A DNA stretch of 52,935 bases, taken from assembly GCF_003946025.1 (NCBI RefSeq), contig NZ_RHNR01000012.1:1-52935 (forward strand), in the 5' to 3' direction. This document shows positions 42,320 through 49,850 of this stretch, piece after piece (within the stretch, counting starts at the first letter, position 1; each line of letters starts with the position of its first letter). This DNA is from Lacticaseibacillus songhuajiangensis (lineage in GTDB: Bacteria > Bacillota > Bacilli > Lactobacillales > Lactobacillaceae). The notes below the pieces were generated by a model. That model did not search any database, had not been told where the DNA came from, and saw only the letters and a program-made list of their open reading frames with translations. The position numbers and the translations under genes are program-made.

Positions 42320-42657
42320 TAACGTGTCGGCCACGGAGGTGGTGGTGTGCTTGGGCGAAGTGCAGGGAACGGAGTCGGGCGAAAAGATGATTGTTTGGAG
42401 ACGGGACGGCCGTATTTGCCGTCGTGGCTTCACACAATCATCTCGGGAGCGCGGAGTTGACGCTGTTCTTGCGGCAACTCCGCCAGCGGAAGACCGTGAC
42501 AGCGGGCTGAAGCGATCCCCGCCCGACGTAGTTCCCGGAGCGTAGCCCAAGCGCATCACCACCGGAGTTGCCGCCCCCACCGCCTTGCGGCGTTGTGAAA
42601 GCTGCTTAAAGTGCAGGTCGCACCCTTGCGGGCGCGGACTTACGCTGACGGACAGCG
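42320..42657 (+). repeat. Structured repeat element, type I, copy C (full length)
   Basis: It begins TAACGTGTCGGCCACGG. The outer stem is 19 pairs with two G-U wobbles (42338-42356 / 42545-42563). GGGAAC-GGA-GTCGGGCG pairs with CGCCCGAC-GTA-GTTCCC. The central hairpin is GATGATTGT...ACAATCATC (42386-42442), followed by GCGGAGTTG/CAACTCCGC (42451-42459 / 42475-42483). The 3' part has GCACCCTTGCGGGCGC and ends CGCTGACGGACAGCG at 42657, directly against the TAA stop (plus strand TTA, 42658-42660) of the MFS gene. The terminal 21 bases are an exact inverted repeat of 41818-41838. Confidence 0.92.
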
Positions 42658-43875
42658 TTAGAACCCGGCTTCCATGCCGGCTGACTTGTTAGTGAGCAGG
42701 ATAGAGACGACACCGAGAATCAGCATGATAACGGCCATGCCCGCGTTGCCGAGCAGACCAGATGCACTCACCAAGCTGCCCGCCACGATGGCTGATAAAG
42801 GTCGGACCGCGGAAATTGCGCCAGAATACGCGCCGATGCGCGCAGGGTTCATCATGTCAGCGCGCAGGGTCTGGCTGGCAGGCACCGTGAACATTTCGCC
42901 GATTGTCAGCACGATGGCACAGACGAGCATGGGGATGAGACTGTTGACGATAAACGACGCTGCAAACGCCACGGCTTGTAGGCTCATGCCCAGACCGTAC
43001 TCTTGTGTTAGGCGCATTTTGCGCCCAATTTGGGTGAAAATCGACATCATGAATACGATCATCACGGTGTTCGTGATGGAAATCAGTGACAGCATCCGTT
43101 GCCCGTAAATCGTCATGCCGAAAAGGTGAGTGGTGATGAAGTCGCGGCCAAGGTGCACAGCGAGGTAGTACGACGGTTGAATCGTCACGATTGTGGATGC
43201 GATGTAACCAAGCAGAAAGATCACGTAGCGGCCATCCGTGAGTACGGAGGCGTAAGAGCGGAGTGCGCCCCAGACGCTACCGCTGGTCGGATGCTCGGCA
43301 GGCAGTGTTTCCGCCATTCCAAAATGCACGATACAGAAGTTAATTACGGCAACTGCGGCCATGACAATAAGCAATTCGAAGAGGTAATCGCGGAAGAACC
43401 AGCCGCCAATGGCTGCCCCGAGCATGACGCCAATGTTCATGACCCAGTAAATCATCGCGTAAACGAATTGGCGGTTGCGCGGGGTGGAGACATCAATCAT
43501 CATGGCTTGCTCCGCGGGATCAGCAAAAGTGCCGCCGATGTTGGCGACGAGGAATGCGCCAAAGGTAATGTAGGGGTTGGTCAACCAAAGGGAGTTCATC
43601 GCCGCCGCGACACCGTAACCACAGGCCATGAGCGCCACCCCAATTAGCATGATAGGTTTGCGCCCGTGCACGTCTGCGAGGTGGCCGCCGTACAAGCCGG
43701 AGATGAAACCCAATACGGAAACAATAATCAGTAGGATACCGGTGGTGAAGGCGCCGAAGTAATGCGAATAGTAGATGGTCATGTTGGGCATGACCGATGC
43801 ACTCAAAATGGTGGACAAGAAAGTTGTTAAAGTCCGAAGCTTCAGGTTACGGTTTAAGCGCATGAATTCGTGCAA
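42658..43875 (-). CDS. MFS drug/solute transporter
   Basis: This 405-residue major facilitator has about 12 membrane helices and the loop 2-3 motif GGHLADVHGRKPIM (about 60-73), typical of drug:H+ antiporter-like families. The start is TTG 43875, since AAAGGAGG lies 8 bases upstream; an ATG four codons later is possible. The substrate is unknown. It has no ordinary terminator: its stop codon is in direct contact with repeat element C. It is divergent from the methyltransferase gene at 44029. Confidence 0.87.
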   Translation of the reverse strand: MHEFMRLNRNLKLRTLTTFLSTILSASVMPNMTIYYSHYFGAFTTGILLIIVSVLGFISGLYGGHLADVHGRKPIMLIGVALMACGYGVAAAMNSLWLTNPYITFGAFLVANIGGTFADPAEQAMMIDVSTPRNRQFVYAMIYWVMNIGVMLGAAIGGWFFRDYLFELLIVMAAVAVINFCIVHFGMAETLPAEHPTSGSVWGALRSYASVLTDGRYVIFLLGYIASTIVTIQPSYYLAVHLGRDFITTHLFGMTIYGQRMLSLISITNTVMIVFMMSIFTQIGRKMRLTQEYGLGMSLQAVAFAASFIVNSLIPMLVCAIVLTIGEMFTVPASQTLRADMMNPARIGAYSGAISAVRPLSAIVAGSLVSASGLLGNAGMAVIMLILGVVSILLTNKSAGMEAGF

Positions 43876-43986
43876 AACGGGCGCCTCCTTTCGGTGAATT
43901 TAATAAGTATACAACAATAGATGAATTAGATGCTCATTAGTGACTGAAGAAATGGTCTAGGGTGTCAATTCGTGAATATTTTCGGC

Positions 43987-43992
43987 TATAAT
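43987..43992 (+). promoter_or_regulatory. -10 hexamer before the 44029 gene
   Basis: A perfect TATAAT lies 37 bases upstream of the methyltransferase start. The -35 is weak (TGTCAA, about 18 bases upstream). It probably drives the methyltransferase-tadA pair. Confidence 0.5.
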
Positions 43993-44028
43993 AGTTTTTA
44001 GATAACTTTTGCGAAAGAGGACAAAAAG

Positions 44029-44640
44029 ATGAGCCACTATTACACGAATGATCCGGATTTGGCGCACGACGAGCACAGTTTCTCCTTTGAATTAGGTGGA
44101 CACAGTCTGCGCTTTACCAGTGACAGCGGTGTTTTCTCGAAGCACACGATTGACTTTGGCAGCCGGGTGCTCATTGCGACTGCCTTGGCACAAGCTGAGT
44201 TGGCTGCGGGGCCAATTCTGGATTTGGGCTGTGGCTACGGGCCAATCGGGATTAGCATCGCCAAAGCATTGCCCGACCGGCAGGTGACGATGAGCGACGT
44301 TAACGAACGGGCCATGGCACTTGCGCAGCGTAATGCCGCGGAAAATGGGGTCGCGGAGCAGGTCACCATTATTGAGTCTTCGGTATACGAGCAGATTGAC
44401 GGCCGATTCGGCGTCATTTTGACCAATCCCCCTGTGCGCGCCGGCAAGAGCATCGTGACTGCGATGCTCAGCGGCGCTAAGGAACACCTGCTGCCAGGTG
44501 GAGAAATCTTTGTGGTGCTGCAAAAGAAGCAGGGTGCACCCAGTGCCAAGAAGCTGCTCGCTAGCACTTTTGGCAATGCCGAAGTGCTGAAGAAGGATGG
44601 GGGCTACTACATTCTGCACGCCGTTATGGAGGAAGACTAA
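44029..44640 (+). CDS. RsmC-like class I methyltransferase (YbxB family)
   Basis: This 203-residue SAM-dependent methyltransferase has motif I LDLGCGYGPIGI at about 63-74, an acidic motif II in VTMSDVNERA, and the substrate-amine motif IV NPPVRAGK, which marks N-methylation of a nucleobase as in RsmC (16S rRNA guanine N2). The Firmicute YbxB group is single-domain like this one. GAGGACAAAAAG precedes the ATG. Its TAA overlaps the tadA ATG by one base, so the two RNA-modifying genes are translationally coupled. The exact target is not determined. Confidence 0.87.
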   Translation: MSHYYTNDPDLAHDEHSFSFELGGHSLRFTSDSGVFSKHTIDFGSRVLIATALAQAELAAGPILDLGCGYGPIGISIAKALPDRQVTMSDVNERAMALAQRNAAENGVAEQVTIIESSVYEQIDGRFGVILTNPPVRAGKSIVTAMLSGAKEHLLPGGEIFVVLQKKQGAPSAKKLLASTFGNAEVLKKDGGYYILHAVMEED

Positions 44641-45308
44641 TGCCTGCAAACGCGGATCAAATCATGCAGTTTATGAAGGAAGCTGAGCGCGAGGCGCGCA
44701 AGGCGCAAATGGTCGGTGAGGTGCCGATTGGTGCTGTGGTCGTGTACGAGGGCCGCATCATTGGCCGTGGACACAACCTGCGTGAGCACAGCCAGAATGG
44801 CACGCACCACGCCGAGATGATGGCAATTCAAGAAGCGTGCCTGGTCATGCACAGTTGGCGGCTAGAGAATTGTGACCTCTACGTCACACTGGAGCCGTGC
44901 CCAATGTGCGCCGGTGCCATGATCAACAGTCGGGTACGCTGCTGCTACTGGGGTGCGTCTGATCCCAAGGCCGGTGCCGCGGGCACACTGGTGAACTTGC
45001 TGGCGGACACGCGCTTTAACCACCAAGTGGCATCTTTTGGCGGCATCGATGAAGCTGAGTGTGGCCGGATGCTCCAGGACTTCTTCCGCGCAATCCGGGC
45101 GAAGCGCAAGGCTGCCAAGAAGGCAGCGAAGGCGCGGCAAGCATTAGAAGAGCAAAATGTGCCGGATGATCCGCGACCGAAACGTAAGGGGCAGGAACCA
45201 GAAATCACTGGGGAGGCTGTGCTTGCCTACGCGGCCATGCTAGAGAAGCAGCAGGCCGAGGCGGCCGGGGATGCGTCCGCGGATGCAGGGCAGGAGTTGC
45301 CCGATTAA
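44640..45308 (+). CDS. tadA: tRNA-specific adenosine deaminase
   Basis: This 222-residue enzyme deaminates A34 of tRNA-Arg(ACG) to inosine. The zinc site is visible in HAEMMAIQEA (His57, Glu59) and PCPMCAGAM (Cys87, Cys90). The catalytic domain ends near residue 155. A tail of about 65 residues rich in Lys, Ala, Glu and Asp follows, which makes the protein longer than the usual 150-175 residues. Translation is coupled to the upstream methyltransferase (TAATG). The position just before the SRP RNA gene and dnaX is conserved in lactobacilli. Confidence 0.95.
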   Translation: MPANADQIMQFMKEAEREARKAQMVGEVPIGAVVVYEGRIIGRGHNLREHSQNGTHHAEMMAIQEACLVMHSWRLENCDLYVTLEPCPMCAGAMINSRVRCCYWGASDPKAGAAGTLVNLLADTRFNHQVASFGGIDEAECGRMLQDFFRAIRAKRKAAKKAAKARQALEEQNVPDDPRPKRKGQEPEITGEAVLAYAAMLEKQQAEAAGDASADAGQELPD

Positions 45309-45334
45309 GTGGGACTTTTAACGCAGCCGAGACT

Positions 45335-45362
45335 GGTCAAACCAATTTGAGTCGTGTATAAT
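45335..45362 (+). promoter_or_regulatory. Promoter of the SRP RNA gene
   Basis: TATAAT at 45357-45362 with TGGTCA 17 bases upstream places the transcript start near 45369. Confidence 0.65.
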
Positions 45363-45368
45363 TAATTC

Positions 45369-45466
45369 TGCCGTAAGGCCTTGAGACAATGGCGGGCTTC
45401 TGAATCGTGTCAGGTCCGGAAGGAAGCAGCACTAAGGTTGCATTGTCATGTGTCTCTTGTTTTTTT
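45369..45466 (+). ncRNA. ffs: Signal recognition particle RNA (small bacterial type)
   Basis: The universally conserved domain IV is present: GTCAGGTCCGGAAGGAAGCAGCAC with the GGAAG tetraloop region and the asymmetric internal loop that binds Ffh. GAGACAATG and CATTGTCATGTGTCTC close the hairpin, and a T-run ends it. It is the short 4.5S-like form of about 95 bases. It lies between tadA and dnaX, the standard location in this group. The exact 5' end is inferred from the promoter. Confidence 0.95.
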
Positions 45467-45476
45467 GAAATTAGGT

Positions 45477-45506
45477 GGGTCCTCCGCGAATGCGGGGGGC
45501 TTTTTT
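45477..45506 (+). terminator. Terminator after the SRP RNA gene
   Basis: TCCTCCGC gaat GCGGGGGGC TTTTTT. Confidence 0.75.
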
Positions 45507-45632
45507 CGTCGTGCAACCCCGCTTGGCACATTGCAGACCTAGGTTTCTGCTGGCAGCTGAGTGCATCGCGAGCCACGCTGCACATTTTATTTTTTGTTTT
45601 CCTTACGCACCGACGGGGAAACGGCTTGCCTG

Positions 45633-45641
45633 TGGTAGAAT
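45633..45641 (+). promoter_or_regulatory. Extended -10 of the dnaX operon
   Basis: TGGTAGAAT is an extended -10 without a good -35, about 40 bases before the dnaX start. Confidence 0.45.
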
Positions 45642-45680
45642 ATTCTGCAGAGACTTTTTGCCGATTGGAGGACGAATGCG

Positions 45681-47441
45681 GTGAGTTATCAGGCATTATA
45701 TCGAGTGTGGCGCCCGCAGACTTTTGGCGACGTTGTGGGCCAGGGCGCGATTACCCAAACGCTCAAGAACGCGGTCAGCAGCCAGCAAACCAGCCACGCT
45801 TACCTGTTTACCGGGCCGCGGGGGACCGGGAAGACGTCGGTGGCCAAAATTCTGGCGAAGGCACTCAACTGTCTGAACCTAGTGGATGGCGAACCCGACA
45901 ACACTTGTGTGATTTGTCAGGCGATCAACAATGGTAGCCAACCTGACGTCATCGAAATCGATGCCGCAAGTAACAACGGCGTCGACGAGATTCGCGACAT
46001 TCGCGACAAGGCCAAGTACGCGCCCACGGAAGCACGCGTCAAGGTTTACATCATTGACGAAGTGCACATGTTGTCCACAGGGGCGTTTAATGCGCTGCTG
46101 AAGACGCTTGAAGAACCGCCGGCCCACGTCGTCTTCATTCTGGCGACGACCGAGCCGAACAAAATTCCGGCGACCATCATCTCGCGGACGCAGCGTTTTG
46201 ACTTCCGGCGCATTACCAGCGGCGACATCGAAGAGCACTTGCGCTACATTCTGGATGACAAGGGCATTACTTACGATGATAAAGCACTGGCCGTTGTTGC
46301 CCGCGCCGCCGATGGGGGGATGCGCGACGCGCTCTCCATCCTCGATCAGGTACTGAGCTTCGGCAACGACCACGTGACCGAAGAGAGTGCCCGCGCGGTC
46401 ACGGGCAGTGCCACAACCAGCGACATGGGCAAGTATTTGCAGGCCTGCTTTAGCGGCGATGCAGCTGCGGCCATGACGACCGTGGACAGCATTCTCGGTG
46501 CTGGCCGCGACAGCGCGCGTCTGCTGGAGGATTTGATCAGTTATGCGCGCGACCTGCTGGTTTACCAGTCCGCTCCGAAGTTAATTGACGCGGCGGACAT
46601 GGCGCTGCTTGATGAGCATTTTGCCGACCTCGCTAAAGAGATTCCCGCACAGTGGTTATTTGTAGCCATCGACATGATGAATACGACCGGCCAGCAGTTG
46701 CGGGCCACAAACCAGCCAGACCTGTACTTGCAGGTGCTGACGGTGCGGCTCAGCCAGTTGCAAAACGCGCCAACGGCCGCCAGTCAGCAGTCCGCTGCCG
46801 CAACACCGACAGCCAATGCTGCAGCGCCGGCAGATACCGGCGCCGTCAGTCGGCTAGAAGATGAGGTCAAACGCCTCACCGGTTTGGTCCGCGATATGCA
46901 GCAGGCACCGGTCAGTGCGGCGCCCACTAAGGCGACGCCACGCAAAACCGTGCGCCACAGCGTGAAGGTGAACACCGGGGCGATTTACCCCGTTCTGCAA
47001 ACGGCTAGCCGTGCGGACTTGAACGCTCTGAAGGATGTGTGGCCAGACGTGCTGGACCGCCTTGCAGGCATGCGTAAAGGGATGATGCAAATCAGCGAAC
47101 CGGTGGCGGCTAGTGATGCCGGCGTTATAGTCAGCTTTGATAATGACTTTTATATTGAACGGGTGAACAGCGACACTGAGCTGCTGAAGGAATTGACCGC
47201 CGGCCTCAAGGCAATGACGGGCAAAGACATGCGCGTTGTGCTGGTTGAGCAGAAACAGTGGCCAACGATTCGCCAGAACTTCATTAAGGAAGTGGGCTTT
47301 AAGCACGGCGACAAGCCGGCCACTGGTGATAAACAGGCCCAAGCGCCAGAACCGGAGCAGAAGCAGCCTGAAACCGCACCTGAGGTTGATAAGCTCACCG
47401 ATTTGTTCGGTAAGGACAACGTCACGGTTAAAGACGATTAA
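45681..47441 (+). CDS. dnaX: DNA polymerase III subunits gamma/tau
   Basis: This 586-residue clamp-loader ATPase has Walker A GPRGTGKTS at about 45-53, DEVHMLS (Walker B) and the SRC-like arginine-finger region IISRTQRF. Domain III (about 240-365), an Ala/Thr/Pro-rich linker (about 370-400) and a tau-like C-terminus follow. The zinc module shows Cys64, Cys76 and Cys79, but the expected fourth Cys after Glu-Pro is Asp73. The start is GTG 45681 after GGAGG with 9-base spacing. I saw no slippery A-run for a frameshifted gamma form. It heads the operon with ybaB and recR. Confidence 0.95.
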   Translation: MSYQALYRVWRPQTFGDVVGQGAITQTLKNAVSSQQTSHAYLFTGPRGTGKTSVAKILAKALNCLNLVDGEPDNTCVICQAINNGSQPDVIEIDAASNNGVDEIRDIRDKAKYAPTEARVKVYIIDEVHMLSTGAFNALLKTLEEPPAHVVFILATTEPNKIPATIISRTQRFDFRRITSGDIEEHLRYILDDKGITYDDKALAVVARAADGGMRDALSILDQVLSFGNDHVTEESARAVTGSATTSDMGKYLQACFSGDAAAAMTTVDSILGAGRDSARLLEDLISYARDLLVYQSAPKLIDAADMALLDEHFADLAKEIPAQWLFVAIDMMNTTGQQLRATNQPDLYLQVLTVRLSQLQNAPTAASQQSAAATPTANAAAPADTGAVSRLEDEVKRLTGLVRDMQQAPVSAAPTKATPRKTVRHSVKVNTGAIYPVLQTASRADLNALKDVWPDVLDRLAGMRKGMMQISEPVAASDAGVIVSFDNDFYIERVNSDTELLKELTAGLKAMTGKDMRVVLVEQKQWPTIRQNFIKEVGFKHGDKPATGDKQAQAPEPEQKQPETAPEVDKLTDLFGKDNVTVKDD

Positions 47442-47482
47442 ACTTGTGAACACGATATTTTGAAAAATAAGGAGAACTAATT

Positions 47483-47806
47483 ATGCCAAAGAACATGGGT
47501 ATGGGCATGGGAAACATGCAGAACATGATGCGCCAAATGAAGAAGATGCAGCAGCAGATGGAAGACGAACAGGCTGCCATCAACGCCGCCAGTTTTGAAG
47601 GGATCAGCAGTCAGGACCTCGTTAAGGCCACCTTCACGGGCGACCGCAAGATGACCGACCTGACCATCAACCCTGAGGCCATCGACCCAGATGACCCTGA
47701 CATGTTGGCTGATCTGGTGATGCAGGCCGTTAACGATGGGCTGCAGAAGGTGGACAAGGAAACCCAGCAGAAGATGGGCAAGTACGCCCGCGGCATGGGG
47801 ATGTAA
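47483..47806 (+). CDS. YbaB/EbfC-family nucleoid-associated protein
   Basis: This 107-residue DNA-binding protein has a Met/Gln-rich N-terminal helix ([20 protein letters not shown]) and the family core [21 protein letters not shown], forming the dimeric tweezer fold. It always sits between dnaX and recR. AAGGAGAACTAATT precedes the ATG. Its role in nucleoid organisation or recombination repair is known only broadly. Confidence 0.95.
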   Translation: MPKNMGMGMGNMQNMMRQMKKMQQQMEDEQAAINAASFEGISSQDLVKATFTGDRKMTDLTINPEAIDPDDPDMLADLVMQAVNDGLQKVDKETQQKMGKYARGMGM

Positions 47807-47825
47807 TTAAAGGACCGGTGAGAGA

Positions 47826-48425
47826 GTGCAGTACCCTGACGCAATCAGTAAACTAATTGATTCTTACATGAAGTTGCCTGGCATCGGCGAAAAAACAGCG
47901 ACCCGCCTGGCCTTCTTCACGATTGACATGCACAAGGACGACGTTGAGTCCTTCGCCAAAAGTCTGGTGGACGCCAAAACCAAGCTGCATTACTGCTCGA
48001 TTTGTGGCAACATCACCGAAGACGACCCTTGCGTCATCTGCAGTGACCCGACCCGTGACCAGACGCAGATTTTGGTCGTTGAGCAAGCTAAGGACGTCAT
48101 GAGTATGGACCGGATGGATGACTATCACGGCCTCTACCATGTCCTACATGGCGTGTTGTCACCAATGGAAGGACTCGGACCAGACGACCTGAACATCGCC
48201 AGTTTGTTGCGGCGCCTGCAAAACAACGAATCGGTCACTGAAGTCATCGTGGCGACCAACGCAACGCCAGAAGGTGAGGCCACGGCGAGTTACCTTGCGC
48301 GCTTGATTAAGCCAGCGGGTATTAAAGTAACCCGACTTGCGCACGGCCTGTCTGTCGGCAGTGACATTGAGTACGCCGACCAGATGACCCTGATGAAGGC
48401 TGTTGAGGGCCGCACGGAACTGTAG
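47826..48425 (+). CDS. recR: Recombination mediator RecR
   Basis: This 199-residue protein has an N-terminal HhH motif ([15 protein letters not shown]), a C4 zinc finger ([16 protein letters not shown]), a Toprim domain ([14 protein letters not shown]...[20 protein letters not shown]) and a C-terminal Walker-B-like region. With RecO it loads RecA on SSB-coated DNA. The start is GTG 47826, following the AAAGGA/GAGAG region. Spacing in the operon is short. Confidence 0.95.
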   Translation: MQYPDAISKLIDSYMKLPGIGEKTATRLAFFTIDMHKDDVESFAKSLVDAKTKLHYCSICGNITEDDPCVICSDPTRDQTQILVVEQAKDVMSMDRMDDYHGLYHVLHGVLSPMEGLGPDDLNIASLLRRLQNNESVTEVIVATNATPEGEATASYLARLIKPAGIKVTRLAHGLSVGSDIEYADQMTLMKAVEGRTEL

Positions 48426-48441
48426 AATTCGGAGGGGCAAA

Positions 48442-48705
48442 ATGTTCGGACACAAGAAAAAGAGCCAGCGCCAATTGGCAGATGATGAATTGCTCACGAT
48501 GATTTACGCCGTCCGCGATGACCTGGCAAAAGAACGGCGGCTATTAAACGTCGCTGCTGACGCCGAGAACGAGCGCCAGAAGCAGCGAGTGGCCTTGCAA
48601 GAAGGCTTGTTTGACTTCTTGCACCGCCAGGCCCGTACTCGGGCAGTTGCGCCAACGCAGGTTGAGGCCTTTTCCGTTTTGCACAACTTGGAGCGGATTA
48701 ACTAA
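48442..48705 (+). CDS. YaaL family protein (DUF2508)
   Basis: This 87-residue, highly charged helical protein has the family signature ELLTMIYAVRDDLAKERRLLNVA. The basic N-terminus is FGHKKKSQRQ. ATG 48442 follows CGGAGGGGCAAA, which fixes the start; an upstream frame without a binding site would overlap recR. It lies between recR and tmk as in Bacillus. The function is unknown. Confidence 0.88.
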   Translation: MFGHKKKSQRQLADDELLTMIYAVRDDLAKERRLLNVAADAENERQKQRVALQEGLFDFLHRQARTRAVAPTQVEAFSVLHNLERIN

Positions 48706-48847
48706 CTTCGATAGTGGCAACAATGCAGCACCAGCCAGCCTCCCGTGGGGAACTGCGGCTGGTGCTGTTTTACATAGGTCAAATGGGCGGGAAGATTTTG
48801 CAAACGCCCGCTATTACAGTAAACTGGTAGAAAAGGAGTGAGTGTTC

Positions 48848-49492
48848 GTGAGCAGATTCTTGACCTTCGAAGGACCAGACGGGGCCGGTAAGGATAGCGT
48901 CCTTGACGTCGTGGTGCCGCAGTTGCAGCAACATTTGACACGCGAGCTGGTGGTCACCCGTGAGCCTGGCGGCGACCCCATCGCGGAAAAAATTCGGGAA
49001 TTGATATTGGATCCCGCTAATACGGCGATGGATGATCGCACGGAGGCTTTGCTCTACGCGGCTTCACGGCACCAACACTTGCAGCAAGTGATTGAACCGG
49101 CTTTGGTGCGGGGAGCGATTGTGCTCTGTGATCGCTTCGTGGACAGCTCAATTGCTTACCAGGGCGCCGGTCGCCAAATTGGTGAGACGGCGGTGGCCGA
49201 GATTAACGAGTTCGCCACCTCGGGGCGGACACCAGACTTGACCGTTTATCTCGACGTGCCCGCTCAAGTGGGACTGGAGCGGATTCGTAGTAAGCGCAAG
49301 GATATTCAATATGACCGCTTGGATCAAGAAGAGGATGCGTTCCACGAACGAGTGCGTGCAGCATACCTGCGCCTTGCTGCAGCCAATCCCAAGCGGATTG
49401 TGACTGTAGACGCCCAGCAACCACTGGCGGCGGTTTGCGCGGATACCTTAACCGTGCTGAAGCAGCACTTAGCTGCATACTGGCAAAATTAG
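48848..49492 (+). CDS. tmk: Thymidylate kinase
   Basis: This 214-residue P-loop kinase phosphorylates dTMP to dTDP. Conserved parts are FEGPDGAGKDS (P-loop, residues about 6-16), TREPGG, DRTEALLYAASRHQH, DRFVDSSIAYQGAGR and the LID region with Arg residues. The residue after the P-loop Lys is Asp, where Thr or Ser is expected (GGT AAG GAT AGC); Ser follows. GTG 48848 is the better start (AGGAG 9 bases upstream); GTG 48842 is too close to it. It lies in the conserved yaaL-tmk-darA-holB order. Confidence 0.93.
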   Translation: MSRFLTFEGPDGAGKDSVLDVVVPQLQQHLTRELVVTREPGGDPIAEKIRELILDPANTAMDDRTEALLYAASRHQHLQQVIEPALVRGAIVLCDRFVDSSIAYQGAGRQIGETAVAEINEFATSGRTPDLTVYLDVPAQVGLERIRSKRKDIQYDRLDQEEDAFHERVRAAYLRLAAANPKRIVTVDAQQPLAAVCADTLTVLKQHLAAYWQN

Positions 49493-49514
49493 ACAAGCAA
49501 ATGGAGGCAGGAGC

Positions 49515-49850
49515 ATGAAACTAGTACTGGCAATCATTCAAGATCAGGATGCGGCGCGGCTCAGCGCAGCGTTCATTGATAACAACGTGCGGGCAACCAA
49601 GCTCAGTTCAACGGGGGGCTTTCTGCGCGCAGGGAACTCAACCTACATTGTGGGGGTTGAAGACGACCGCGTGCCCGCTGTTCTTGACATCATTAAGCAC
49701 AACTGTCAGGCGCGTGATGAGTACACCACACCACCACTGGTTTCTATCGATGCTGCTGCTGGCGATGCGGCGGCGACGAACCCGATTGAAGTGCGGGTTG
49801 GCGGTGCGACAGTCTTCGTGCTGCCCGTTGACGCCTTTCACCAGTTCTAA
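49515..49850 (+). CDS. darA: PII-like cyclic di-AMP receptor (YaaQ/DarA/PstA)
   Basis: This 111-residue trimeric PII-like protein has the ferredoxin-like start MKLVLAIIQDQDAARLSAAF, the T-loop region TKLSSTGGFLRAGNSTYIVGV that binds c-di-AMP, and the C-terminal GGATVFVLPVDAFHQF. AATGGAGGCAGGAGC precedes the ATG. Its TAA overlaps the holB ATG (TAATG). The partner of DarA is unknown in all species. Confidence 0.93.
   Translation: MKLVLAIIQDQDAARLSAAFIDNNVRATKLSSTGGFLRAGNSTYIVGVEDDRVPAVLDIIKHNCQARDEYTTPPLVSIDAAAGDAAATNPIEVRVGGATVFVLPVDAFHQF

Noticed and set aside
41818..42657. Insertion sequence or intact transposon
   Set aside because: Terminal inverted repeats are clear, but there is no transposase, and no target-site duplication could be seen at the stop-codon junctions. 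A non-autonomous element remains possible.
45681..47441. Programmed frameshift in dnaX
   Set aside because: No A-AAA-AAG-type slippery run with a following hairpin was seen; Firmicute dnaX genes usually lack it.
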